This document shows positions 17,717 through 25,970 of a stretch of DNA of 64,000 bases, one piece after another. The notes beneath the pieces are model-generated. The model searched no databases. It was given only the letters and a program-made list of their open reading frames with translations, and was not told the origin of the DNA. The position numbers and the translations under genes were made by a program. The stretch lies in assembly GCF_029360705.1 (NCBI RefSeq), contig NZ_JARKMX010000008.1, positions 2,658,202-2,722,201 on the forward strand. Reading direction: 5' to 3'. The DNA is from Paraflavitalea pollutisoli (GTDB lineage: Bacteria > Bacteroidota > Bacteroidia > Chitinophagales > Chitinophagaceae). The number at the start of each line of letters is the position of its first letter. Positions within the stretch are counted from its first letter, which is position 1.

Positions 17717-17765
17717 CCGGTTCTTCACCCGACGCTTTCCGCAAGTACTTTCGATACGTGCTATT
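17717..17765 (+). repeat. Imperfect direct repeat, copy B (remnant of an AraC gene end)
   Basis: In frame it would read GSSPDAFRKYFR, the typical last residues of an AraC-family regulator, but no HTH precedes it. It matches 15791-15839. It is interpreted as a remnant left beside the short-chain dehydrogenase gene. Confidence 0.65.
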
Positions 17766-17806
17766 CAACTGCAGCATTGTGCTACTGCGCTGGCGTCACC
17801 ACCTGG

Positions 17807-17814
17807 TAATTTTG
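17807..17814 (+). promoter_or_regulatory. Predicted -7 element of the SDR gene
   Basis: TAATTTTG matches TAnnTTTG, 31 bases before the ATG at 17846. No clear -33 element stands at the right distance, as expected if an activator such as the upstream AraC protein is needed. Confidence 0.45.
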
Positions 17815-17845
17815 TGGTATCAACTTTCACCATAAAATATAGTTC

Positions 17846-18439
17846 ATGAAGATCATTCTTGTAGGTGCCTCCGGCACGATGGGCAGTTATTTAACCAACG
17901 CATTTGGCAGGGAACATGATATCATTCGCGCCGGCCGGAAGGGTGCCGATATACAAGTAGACATTACGAACCCCGCCTCCATCGAAAGCATGTACCAGCA
18001 GGTGGGGCCCTTCGACGCGCTCGTCAGCACCGCCGGCCCCACGTATGTAGGCCCCTGGAAGAACCTCAACAACGAAACCTTCCGCACCGGCATCGAAGGC
18101 AAGATGATGGGACAGATCAACCTCGTACTGATCGGCCAGCACTTTATCAATACCCCCGGATCGTTTACGCTGATCACCGGCGTACTGACCTACGAGCCGC
18201 AAAAGCATTTTGCCAATGCCTCCGCTGCCAATGCGGCCGTAGAAGGCTTTGTACGCGCCGCTGCCATTGAACTGGCACCTGGTCTGCGCATCAATGCCGT
18301 GAGCCCCTCCGTGCTGGAAAGTTCGCCCCAATATTTTCCTTACTTCCCCGGCGAAGTACCCACCACTATGCAGGCTTTGGAATATGCGTTCCGCAAGAGC
18401 TTGTTTGGAGCTCATACGGGGCAGGTCATCAAACCCTAG
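17846..18439 (+). CDS. Short-chain dehydrogenase/reductase family protein without the YxxxK motif
   Basis: The 197-residue protein has a Rossmann fold with the glycine loop VGASGTMGSYL (residues about 6-16), an acidic D-I-T segment (VDITNPASIE), and the ending ELAPGLRINAVSPSVLESS of SDR enzymes. The catalytic Tyr-x-x-x-Lys is replaced by ANASAANAAVEGF, so classical SDR chemistry is unlikely; this is a feature of a whole short SDR subgroup. The cofactor is probably NADP(H). The gene was probably next to the AraC gene before the sulfatase segment separated them. Confidence 0.85.
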   Translation: MKIILVGASGTMGSYLTNAFGREHDIIRAGRKGADIQVDITNPASIESMYQQVGPFDALVSTAGPTYVGPWKNLNNETFRTGIEGKMMGQINLVLIGQHFINTPGSFTLITGVLTYEPQKHFANASAANAAVEGFVRAAAIELAPGLRINAVSPSVLESSPQYFPYFPGEVPTTMQALEYAFRKSLFGAHTGQVIKP

Positions 18440-18561
18440 CTTAAGCCCGACAGGACCCGTTACCGTAATTGTTCGCACAAAACAGCTATAAATTCCGTGA
18501 AAACACGGTATGGGCAGTTTACCGATGCGGGTAGATTTGAGGGACTTAAAACACCCTCCAC

Positions 18562-20829
18562 ATGTTAGTGCCTGTAGAAGAACTCGACAAGGCGGCCAGT
18601 CGTTATGATGCCTGGGCCAATCAATCGGGCCGTACCATCGCTGCCCTGGCGCCCGAAGAAAGCCTGGAAGTAGTGGCTCCCTCTGTACTCCCTGCCGCCA
18701 AAGGGAGCATTCTGTCCACCGGTGAGAATATGGAAAAACGCAAAGAGATGCTCGAAGCCATCTCGCAGGAGCCTGCCGAATTTGCCTTCGAACGCGCCAT
18801 CGGCAAAAACGATTCCGTTTACAGTAACTTCATCGAACTGATCGTCGACGCCAAGAAAAAAGTAGGTCGCATCGTGGTTCGCCAGGGCAACAAAAACCTC
18901 GGCTTTGCCACCGGCTTCATGGTCACCGACACCCTGCTACTTACCAACTGGCACGTCTTCAAAACCCAGGACGCCGTAGCCAACAGCGAAGTGCAATTCA
19001 ACTATGAACTCGACGCGCACGGCCGCGGCAAAGAACCTATCACCTTCGAACTCGACAGCGCTACCTTCTTCCACACGGTGAAAGAACTGGACTACTGCTT
19101 CGTGGCTGTCAAACCAACAGATATCAGTGGCCAGGTTTCGCTGCAATCTATAGGCTATATTTTCCTCGACCCCGCCCTGGGCAAGGTGGGCAACGAAGGC
19201 GAAGAAAGTCTCAACATCATCCACCATCCCGACGGCGACTACAAACAGCTTTCCATCCGCGAAAACCTGTTTACCCGCATCATGCCCACGACCATCTGGT
19301 ATGAATCAGATACGGCACAGGGGAGCAGTGGCAGCCCCGTCTTCAATGACCAATGGCAGGTAGTAGCGCTGCACCATATGGGCATCGCTTCGCGCAACGC
19401 GGCCGGTGACTACCTCGACAAAGACGGCAAGGTACTTCCCCTCATCGACGGCAAGATCGACGTAGCCCGCATTCACTGGATCGCCAACGAAGGCATCCGC
19501 ACCAGCGTGATCCTCAAAGACATTCACGCCGCCTTTCCCGAGCATCCCCTCATTCGCCAACTCAGCATCGGCGTCAGCACCGGGGCCGTAGCGGCAGGGG
19601 GCGCCATCATTACCACCGATGGCGAGAAAATCGGTAACGGCAAGGTCAATAGCCAGGAAGCGACCAACACCACTACCGCCGACCGGGCAATACAGGAAAC
19701 AAGCGATTCCGTAAGTTCCAATCATCCAATTATGTCAAACTCCGAAAACGTACACATCAGTTTTCCCGCCTCGCTCATCGAGAGCCGCGGCCATATACAG
19801 ATCAGTATTTCGAATGGCGCCGCGCCTGCTGCCAACGGGAATGCCACAGCAACAGTAAGCACTGCCGCCATCGGTACCCCTGCCCTCTCCGACGAGCTAC
19901 TGCAGGAGATCAAAAAAGCCGATGTAGAAAAGCAAATGGACTTCTCCGCCTGCAAAGGCTACCAATCGCGCTTTCTCGGCCCCAAATTCGACATACCGAT
20001 ACCGCAACCTCAAAAGAGCATCAGCAAGTTCATCGCCAAAGTAAGCGGCTCTGATGGCGTTGTCTTAAAATACCATCACTACAGCCTCATCTTTCATTCG
20101 GTGCGCATGATGCCCATCATCAGTGCCATCAATGTAGACGGCGACCCCAACAAACGCAAGGACGATAGCAAACGGGAAGACGTGTGGTTACGCGACAACC
20201 GCATCCCCCTGGATATTCAACTGGGCGACAGCTTCTATAAAGGCAGCGGATTTGACCGGGGGCATATGAGCCGTCGTGAAGATGCCAACTGGGGAACCAC
20301 CGCCGCCGACGCCAAACTGTTTGCCGATATGACTTGCATGTATCCCAATGCCTGTCCGCAGATTAATTTGCTCAACCAGAGCAGTCGGAAGGGCCTGTGG
20401 GGTAAACTGGAAAAAGTAGTACTGGAAGATGGCGCTGTACTGGAACGCGGCCGTACGGCAAAGATCTCCGTCTTCAACGGCCCTATCTTTAAAGACAGTG
20501 ATCCCGTGTTTCGCGGCATCCAGGTGCCGATGGCCTTTTACAAGATCGTATTGTGGATCAATGACGATGGCGACCTGAAAGCGACGGCTTTCAAATTATC
20601 GCAGGAAGACCTGGTGGAGGATATCGACTTTGAAGCGATCGACATCGACCAAAACGAGGAGTTTGCCGAATACCAGGTGAGCATAGCTTCGCTGGCCCGG
20701 GAAACCAAACTCAACTTCGACGACCTGCAACCCTTCGACACGTTTATAGCCGACAATGGTCATGAATCTATCAGGCTTACCTCTGAAGATGACGTAAAGA
20801 CGCTGGTGAAGCGACACCGGCGCAAATAA
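18562..20829 (+). CDS. Trypsin-like serine protease fused to DNA/RNA non-specific endonuclease
   Basis: The 755-residue protein joins two enzymes. Residues about 95-325 form a trypsin-like protease with the triad His131 (LLLTNWHVF), Asp177 (KELDYCFVAV) and Ser256 (GSSGSPVF). A Gly/Ala/Ser-rich linker with beta-strands follows (about 335-445). Residues about 465-750 are a NucA/EndoG-type nuclease with the DRGH motif at 565-568 and the magnesium-binding Asn605 in INLLNQSS. No signal peptide or membrane segment is present, so it acts in the cytoplasm or is released by another route. The pairing suggests a self-processing toxin or defence effector whose protease frees the nuclease; this is inference. 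A strong terminator follows. Confidence 0.9.
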   Translation: MLVPVEELDKAASRYDAWANQSGRTIAALAPEESLEVVAPSVLPAAKGSILSTGENMEKRKEMLEAISQEPAEFAFERAIGKNDSVYSNFIELIVDAKKKVGRIVVRQGNKNLGFATGFMVTDTLLLTNWHVFKTQDAVANSEVQFNYELDAHGRGKEPITFELDSATFFHTVKELDYCFVAVKPTDISGQVSLQSIGYIFLDPALGKVGNEGEESLNIIHHPDGDYKQLSIRENLFTRIMPTTIWYESDTAQGSSGSPVFNDQWQVVALHHMGIASRNAAGDYLDKDGKVLPLIDGKIDVARIHWIANEGIRTSVILKDIHAAFPEHPLIRQLSIGVSTGAVAAGGAIITTDGEKIGNGKVNSQEATNTTTADRAIQETSDSVSSNHPIMSNSENVHISFPASLIESRGHIQISISNGAAPAANGNATATVSTAAIGTPALSDELLQEIKKADVEKQMDFSACKGYQSRFLGPKFDIPIPQPQKSISKFIAKVSGSDGVVLKYHHYSLIFHSVRMMPIISAINVDGDPNKRKDDSKREDVWLRDNRIPLDIQLGDSFYKGSGFDRGHMSRREDANWGTTAADAKLFADMTCMYPNACPQINLLNQSSRKGLWGKLEKVVLEDGAVLERGRTAKISVFNGPIFKDSDPVFRGIQVPMAFYKIVLWINDDGDLKATAFKLSQEDLVEDIDFEAIDIDQNEEFAEYQVSIASLARETKLNFDDLQPFDTFIADNGHESIRLTSEDDVKTLVKRHRRK

Positions 20830-20867
20830 TTTCCCTGGAAAAGGGGAAAGGCGACGAACCACAGCAT

Positions 20868-20896
20868 CCCCGGCAGTTGGCCGGGGTTTTTGTTTT
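20868..20896 (+). terminator. Intrinsic terminator after the protease-nuclease gene
   Basis: A GC stem (CCCCGGC with GCCGGGG) around a short loop is followed by TTTTTGTTTT. It separates the fusion gene from the two small genes downstream. Confidence 0.85.
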
Positions 20897-21026
20897 GTAG
20901 GTGGGTATACCCTATCTAATTTATCATAGATCAATGTGATAGCGCACCTGTGGCAACGTTTACACAGCGCTGTCTGCAGGCCTGGGTGGTACAATGATTG
21001 CAAAAGCATTGGTAAAACCTACAGCC

Positions 21027-21209
21027 ATGAGTGACAACAAGCAAAACACTGGAAAGCAAGATGATATCCGCGTAGACATCAATGACCCTTCTGAAGTGGA
21101 ATACCTGCACCAGCAGTATCCCGACAAGACCCATGAGCAAATCAAAAACGCCATCAAGATGGCTGGACCTATCCGGGTTAACATCATTGCCTGGTTGAAG
21201 ACCCATTAA
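21027..21209 (+). CDS. DUF3606-like small protein
   Basis: The 60-residue product starts MSDNKQNTGKQDDIRVDIND and carries the DUF3606 pattern: RVDINDPSEVEYL, then YPDKTHEQIKNAIKMAG, then a short last helix. The whole protein is one such domain, so it is complete. The ATG at 21027 is chosen over 20994 because the domain starts right after it. Function is unknown; the family is small, soluble and widespread in Bacteroidota and Proteobacteria. It follows the terminator of the protease-nuclease gene and is 26 bases ahead of the next gene. Confidence 0.75.
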   Translation: MSDNKQNTGKQDDIRVDINDPSEVEYLHQQYPDKTHEQIKNAIKMAGPIRVNIIAWLKTH

Positions 21210-21235
21210 CCTTTTGCATCATCAAAGTATAGCAT

Positions 21236-21556
21236 ATGCAACAATTGTCAGTTCCTGAAGAGCTCCTTATAAAGATCGACTATGACAGTGTAGATCTTCC
21301 TGCTGAAGTGCAGGAGTTTCGCCCGACCGTATACCGGAACGGGGAAGAGTACTGTTGCCTGCTGGGGCCCGATCCCGAACTCGGCATCTTTGGCAATGGC
21401 ATGACGGTACGCGAAGCCGTGAACAATTGGGTGCAGGATTTCAAAGAGCGGCTAGCCTCGCCCCTACCCGATGACGAGGTGGTGATCTTTATTCAAAATA
21501 ACCGGGCGATCAACAGCCGTGACGTGACCACACACGTGGAAGGCAACGACCAGTAG
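21236..21556 (+). CDS. Small HicB-fold-like hypothetical protein
   Basis: The 106-residue protein has the strand-strand-helix layout of a HicB-type domain: FRPTVYRNGEEYCCLLGPDP, then GIFGNGMTVREAVNNWVQDF, where a conserved G-x-T/N-x-x-E-A segment precedes the helix. It lacks a DNA-binding tail. No toxin partner was seen. It follows the DUF3606-like gene closely on the same strand and may be cotranscribed with it. The assignment rests on pattern resemblance only. Confidence 0.55.
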   Translation: MQQLSVPEELLIKIDYDSVDLPAEVQEFRPTVYRNGEEYCCLLGPDPELGIFGNGMTVREAVNNWVQDFKERLASPLPDDEVVIFIQNNRAINSRDVTTHVEGNDQ

Positions 21557-21626
21557 GCCGCAGGACGGTACAGGATACGCCACAAGCGATGTCACTGTAT
21601 TTTAGCGACTTATCAATCGTGGCCGT

Positions 21627-23231
21627 ATGAAATATTGTAGTCTTTGCCTGTTGTGGTTGCTGTGTTGTATGAGCTGTACTTCTTCGCGTAAAGCTGACCA
21701 ACCAACTGCAAGGCTTGCTGTGATCCCTACGATCGACCAGGTAGGCGCTCCCCGCCTGCCAGAGGCTATTGCACCCGTAACGGCACCCTTTCCCCTGCCC
21801 GCTTTCAATAAACCGGTATTCCCCGCACTGACCATTTCCATCATCGAGCAAGGTGCCACGCAACAAGGCCTGGCTACAAAAGCTATTCAGTCGGCCATCG
21901 ATGTGGTGAGCCATCGTGGTGGCGGTACGGTAACTGTGCCTGCGGGCAAATGGCTTACCGGACGCATCCACCTTAAAAGCAACGTAAACCTCCATATCGC
22001 GGAAGGCGCCGAACTGCATTTCAGTGGTGCGGTGGAAGATTATCGCCCCGCCGTATTTACGCGCAATGAAGGCATTGAGCTTATGTCTCTCGGTGCACTG
22101 ATCTATGCTAACGGGCAGGAAAATATTGCCGTGACGGGAAAGGGTACGCTGATAGGACCCGCCAGCGGATCGCTCAAAGACCAGATCATGACGACCGATG
22201 TGATCGAAAACGTAGTTCCCCTCGACAAGCCTGTATCCGAACGCGTGTATGAAGGTTATAATAAGGAAGTGATCTTTCCGCCGATGTTCATCTCCCCCAT
22301 CAACTGCCGCAATGTATACATCGAAGGGGTGACGCTGCGTCAAACGCCTTTCTGGAATATTGTACCCGTGTACTGCGATGGTGTGATCATCCGTGGTGTA
22401 TCGGTGTACTCGGTAGGCATACCACGTGGTGATGGTATCGACATTGAATCTTCGCGCAATGTGCTTATTGAATATTGTACCCTCAGCAGCGGTGACGACT
22501 GCTTCACCATCAAAGCCGGCCGCGGTGAAGATGGCATGCGTGTGAACAGGCCTTCGGAGAACATCGTGATCCGCCATTGCCTGGCCCTGGAAGGCCATGG
22601 TGGTATTACGCTGGGCAGTGAAACGGCGGGCATGATCCGTAACGTATCGGTGCAGGATTGCGTGTTCAGCGAAACAGGTGTGGGCATCCGCTTCAAAACA
22701 CGCCGGCCCCGTGGTGGCGGTGGTGAAAATATTTACTATGAACGCATCCGCATGATACTGCGGGGTGAGGCTTTCAAATTCGATATGCTGGGCAGCAAAA
22801 CGCATGTAGGCGAACTGGCCGAGCGGTTGCCTGCCCGTGCCATCAACGCTTATACACCGCGCTTTCGGGATATTACTGCGAAAGATCTGGTGATCGAGAA
22901 AGCCAGTATGTTCGTAGATATATCCGGCATTCCGGAATCGCCGGTAGAAAACCTGCTGATTGAAAATGCGTTGGTAAAGACCAGTAAGAAGTTGATCGCG
23001 GCCCGGGATGTGAAAAGGTTTACGGTGCGCAATACCATTGTGATCACTGATGACTCTGTCATCTCCGTACTGGATGGACGACAGATCCTTTTTGACTCCG
23101 TCATATTCAAGACTTCAGGCAGACTACGCATGAAACAGGCCGGCGACCTGACCGACAGTATCCGCTTTCAACAATGTACGCCGGCGAAACCTATGGATTG
23201 GTTGTCGGATTCGTGGCGCCGCCAGGAATAG
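21627..23231 (+). CDS. Glycoside hydrolase family 28 (polygalacturonase-like) lipoprotein
   Basis: The 534-residue exported enzyme has a lipoprotein-type signal (MKYCSLCLLWLLCCMSC) and a pectate-lyase-like right-handed beta-helix. The GH28 catalytic motifs are in order: RGDGIDIESS (Asp269), SGDDCF (Asp290, Asp291), GHGGITLGSE (His324) and VGIRFKT (Arg355, Lys357). The family hydrolyses galacturonan-type pectins by inversion. An N-terminal region of about 65 residues precedes the helix. The 3' end overlaps the convergent amidohydrolase gene by 41 bases. There is no pectin utilisation locus beside it. Confidence 0.92.
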   Translation: MKYCSLCLLWLLCCMSCTSSRKADQPTARLAVIPTIDQVGAPRLPEAIAPVTAPFPLPAFNKPVFPALTISIIEQGATQQGLATKAIQSAIDVVSHRGGGTVTVPAGKWLTGRIHLKSNVNLHIAEGAELHFSGAVEDYRPAVFTRNEGIELMSLGALIYANGQENIAVTGKGTLIGPASGSLKDQIMTTDVIENVVPLDKPVSERVYEGYNKEVIFPPMFISPINCRNVYIEGVTLRQTPFWNIVPVYCDGVIIRGVSVYSVGIPRGDGIDIESSRNVLIEYCTLSSGDDCFTIKAGRGEDGMRVNRPSENIVIRHCLALEGHGGITLGSETAGMIRNVSVQDCVFSETGVGIRFKTRRPRGGGGENIYYERIRMILRGEAFKFDMLGSKTHVGELAERLPARAINAYTPRFRDITAKDLVIEKASMFVDISGIPESPVENLLIENALVKTSKKLIAARDVKRFTVRNTIVITDDSVISVLDGRQILFDSVIFKTSGRLRMKQAGDLTDSIRFQQCTPAKPMDWLSDSWRRQE

Positions 23232-24534
23232 CCAGCGGCGCGGCCTCTACTACGGGTGGTGGCGGCGGATCGGGCGGATTGATCTTTGACGTCAGGTACC
23301 TGTCGGGACTATCATAAGCCACCGTACGCGCCATCTTAGGATCGGTGAAGCATTTCAGGAAACTTTGCTGCAGGTTGATCTCATCGCCCTTTAGCTCTAC
23401 CTGGGTAAGGTAGAAGTCTGTACCATACAGTAGCTTTTGGATCAGGGGCACCTGAAACTTATCGATGGGATTGGTGGCGAAATACTTGACGATCACTTCC
23501 ATTGCTTTATCATCGGCCAATGTGTACGAGATATCCGAATACACGTTGGGATGCTTTTGCATGAGTTGCAGGATCAGCGTGTACCAATTGTCCTGCAGGA
23601 AGTCGGGGAATTTCTTATTCACCTCATTCTTTACACTGCGCGTGACCTCATCGCCCCCACCCAGGTGGGCCAGGCATATCTTGAGTTTCGGAAAGTCTTT
23701 CAATACTACTTCATAATTCTCTGGGTGTCCAAAGATGTTACACCACACTTCATTCTTCTTGTGCCAGCTTTTACCAGCGACAAGCTTTTGTACCCGGTCC
23801 AGGATCTTCGCGTGCAGGGGATCGTTGGGATCGAGGTCGGTGAGTGCCAGGATGCCGGTGTTGAGGATGGAATCGAAACTACCCAGGTAAAAGGAGCCAC
23901 TGCGGGTGGCATGGGTCATGATGGGTATGTCGTTTTCTTCTGCCCATTTGTACATGGGATAGAGCCGCTTATCGAAGGGAAAGAAACCGGCTGCGGGATA
24001 GAGCTTGATACCACAAAAACCTTCATCGGGACTGAGGTATTTCTGCACCCAGTCTTTCAGCAGATCGAAGCCGGTTTGCCGGGGATCGACGCCGAGAAAG
24101 GGATTGATATGGTTTTGGTACAGTGCATTCTTTTTGATGTTGGCCACTTCTTCCACCTGCGAGCGAATGCGGAGGTGGTGGGACTTCGTATCCTGCAGAT
24201 CGAGGTAATCCAGCACCTGCGTCAATACAATGATGCGGTGACCGGGGAACTGTGCATAGGCCCGGCTGATGTTCTCGAATATCTTTGCCTGGTTGACCGA
24301 GGTGCCGATCTTCACAAACTCAAGGTAACGGTTGATGATCTGCCTGTTTTTGGCACTGAAAAAACCAACCGCCTTCAAGATCCCTTTGATGGCCCAGCGG
24401 GTACCATCTTTCTGCAGGAGCTTTTTGGCCCAGCGCGCCAGCGTGTCGTTTTTGATCACTGTTTCCAGGAAATAATCGGGCGCGTGGTTGGACGTGAATA
24501 TATGTGCGTGTGCGTTGGTAAATGGAGCACTCAT
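23191..24534 (-). CDS. Amidohydrolase-like TIM-barrel metal-dependent hydrolase
   Basis: The 447-residue protein starts MSAPFTNAHAHIFTS, with the HxH metal-binding strand near residue 8. Further landmarks are FCGIKLYPAAGFFP, PIMTHATRSGSF, LKICLAHLGGGDEV and LLYGTDFYLTQVE, the usual His and Asp ligands of the amidohydrolase superfamily in order. It lacks a signal peptide and ends in a proline-rich tail (DPPPPPVVEAAPLAIP). Its ATG overlaps the stop of the upstream membrane-protein gene (ATGA), so the two are translationally coupled and likely work together. The substrate is unknown. The last 41 bases overlap the polygalacturonase gene in the opposite direction. Confidence 0.82.
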   Translation of the reverse strand: MSAPFTNAHAHIFTSNHAPDYFLETVIKNDTLARWAKKLLQKDGTRWAIKGILKAVGFFSAKNRQIINRYLEFVKIGTSVNQAKIFENISRAYAQFPGHRIIVLTQVLDYLDLQDTKSHHLRIRSQVEEVANIKKNALYQNHINPFLGVDPRQTGFDLLKDWVQKYLSPDEGFCGIKLYPAAGFFPFDKRLYPMYKWAEENDIPIMTHATRSGSFYLGSFDSILNTGILALTDLDPNDPLHAKILDRVQKLVAGKSWHKKNEVWCNIFGHPENYEVVLKDFPKLKICLAHLGGGDEVTRSVKNEVNKKFPDFLQDNWYTLILQLMQKHPNVYSDISYTLADDKAMEVIVKYFATNPIDKFQVPLIQKLLYGTDFYLTQVELKGDEINLQQSFLKCFTDPKMARTVAYDSPDRYLTSKINPPDPPPPPVVEAAPLAIPGGATNPTTNP

Positions 24535-25838
24535 GATGCATTGGTTTTAGTTTCGGCGGGCCTGGCGCCTGCCCGACGGAGATTGACAACTTTCATCAGC
24601 ATATCGAACCAGAAGGGTGCCCCTGCGCTGAGCGAAAAGGCGGTGATCAATATGCCTGCTACGTAATAGAAAAAGTTCCAGCCATTGAACTTGAGGTGCG
24701 TGGTAAAATAGCCGGGCACCGTGCTGGGCAGGTTGGCGAGGCTGTCGTAATTCAAGGTCCAGCTATAGGGCGCGCGGTCTTTGCGTCAACCAATGGGTAT
24801 GCCCAGGGACACCAGGTTATCCAACTGCTCCGTGGCGGTGAGCCGGTTCCTGGCGGTCGCGGTATCGCGCCGTGCCTGGGCCGAATCGAGTTGCAGGATG
24901 AAACTGCGTACCTTTTGCAAAGCCGTATCGTTCTTATACGCGGAGCTGTCTTTGATGAAGTTGGTGAGTACGGCCGCCTGCATGGTGCGTTGCTCGTTGG
25001 TGAGGGTAGTATCCGCTTTCAGCTTCGCATAGTTGTCGGCCAGCTGTTCGGCGATGGGTTCCAGTTTCGCCCGCAGGTCGGGACTACGGTACAGCGTTTG
25101 AAACAGGTGTATGCTGTCGATGTTGAGTACGAGTGCGAGTAACAGGCCGATGTAAAACAGGCGGGTCCTGATCCAGTTCTTGTACCAACCGGAGATGCGC
25201 TCCATCTGGTTGTTGTACCACACCTGCAGTTCTTTTTGCAGTTGCGGCAATGGATTCTGCTCGTTGTTGGCGGCTGCCCGCTCGATCATATTCATGAGCA
25301 GCAGCTTCAGCGGTGTATGCTCCATCTTCAATACCCCCTGTATAAAACGCTGGAAAGTAACATTGCCCCCCATATTGGCCGGCAGGGTGATTACCTGAGG
25401 CTGAACAGGCTGGTCAGTAGTCGGTACGCCTGCCGCTACCCCACCATCGGCCTTGGCGACAGGCTGGGGCTTGGGCACCGCTTCGACGGGGGCCTGCGGC
25501 AACATCTTCTTGGTATCCTGGTCGAATTTGTAGGTACGCCCATAGTTGGCGACCACATCGATGAGTGATGCTACAAAAGTACTGTCGCTGATGTACTGGG
25601 GCAGCGACTGCACATCCTTCTTGAGGTTATCGACCATGGGATGGCTGTACAGCATTTGCCCGAAATTGACGTTGATGCCATCTTCGAACAGCTTACTCAG
25701 CGTGCGGTACAGCAGCTGTGATCTTTCCTGGAAATAACTATTGAGGGCTTCTGTGAGGGTGCTCACCAGCAAGCTCAGCAAGGCGTAGATGAGGACCATA
25801 CAGAGGATGGTGCTCATGAGTGTGGAGACGAACTGCAT
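24531..25838 (-). pseudogene. Membrane protein gene interrupted by an in-frame TGA
   Basis: The first part (25838 to 24786) encodes a protein with an N-terminal membrane segment (LMSTILCMVLIYALLSLLVS), a long helical middle and another hydrophobic segment near TRLFYIGLLLALVLN. It stops at TGA 24786-24788 after SLGIPIG. The same frame stays open downstream for 85 codons: RKDRAPYSWTLNYDSLANL, then a hydrophobic segment and GAPFWFDMLMKVVNLR, an ending that fits the family. One change (TGG to TGA) restores a protein of about 435 residues. The start at 25838 matches the first membrane segment; 25913 is possible. The stop overlaps the amidohydrolase start by four bases. Function is unknown. Confidence 0.75.
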
Positions 25839-25920
25839 CCCTGAATGTACGGCTGGGTTACCATCTGAGTCAAGGGTGTAAACACGGTATTTTAGCAGGC
25901 TGGTTGGGTACAAACCGCAA

Positions 25921-25945
25921 CAGGCCTCCCCTTGCGGGAGGCCTG
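25921..25945 (-). terminator. Hairpin after the purple-acid-phosphatase-like gene
   Basis: A 10-bp perfect stem (CAGGCCTCCC, loop CTTGC, GGGAGGCCTG) lies 26 bases past the stop of the phosphatase gene and before the broken membrane-protein gene on the minus strand. Confidence 0.65.
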
Positions 25946-25970
25946 CGACATCATCTGTTGGGAGGTTGGT

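Noticed and set aside
24786-24788. Selenocysteine at the in-frame TGA
   Set aside because: The position looks like Trp, the protein is not a redox enzyme and no selenocysteine element or machinery is seen. Nonsense mutation or error is simpler.
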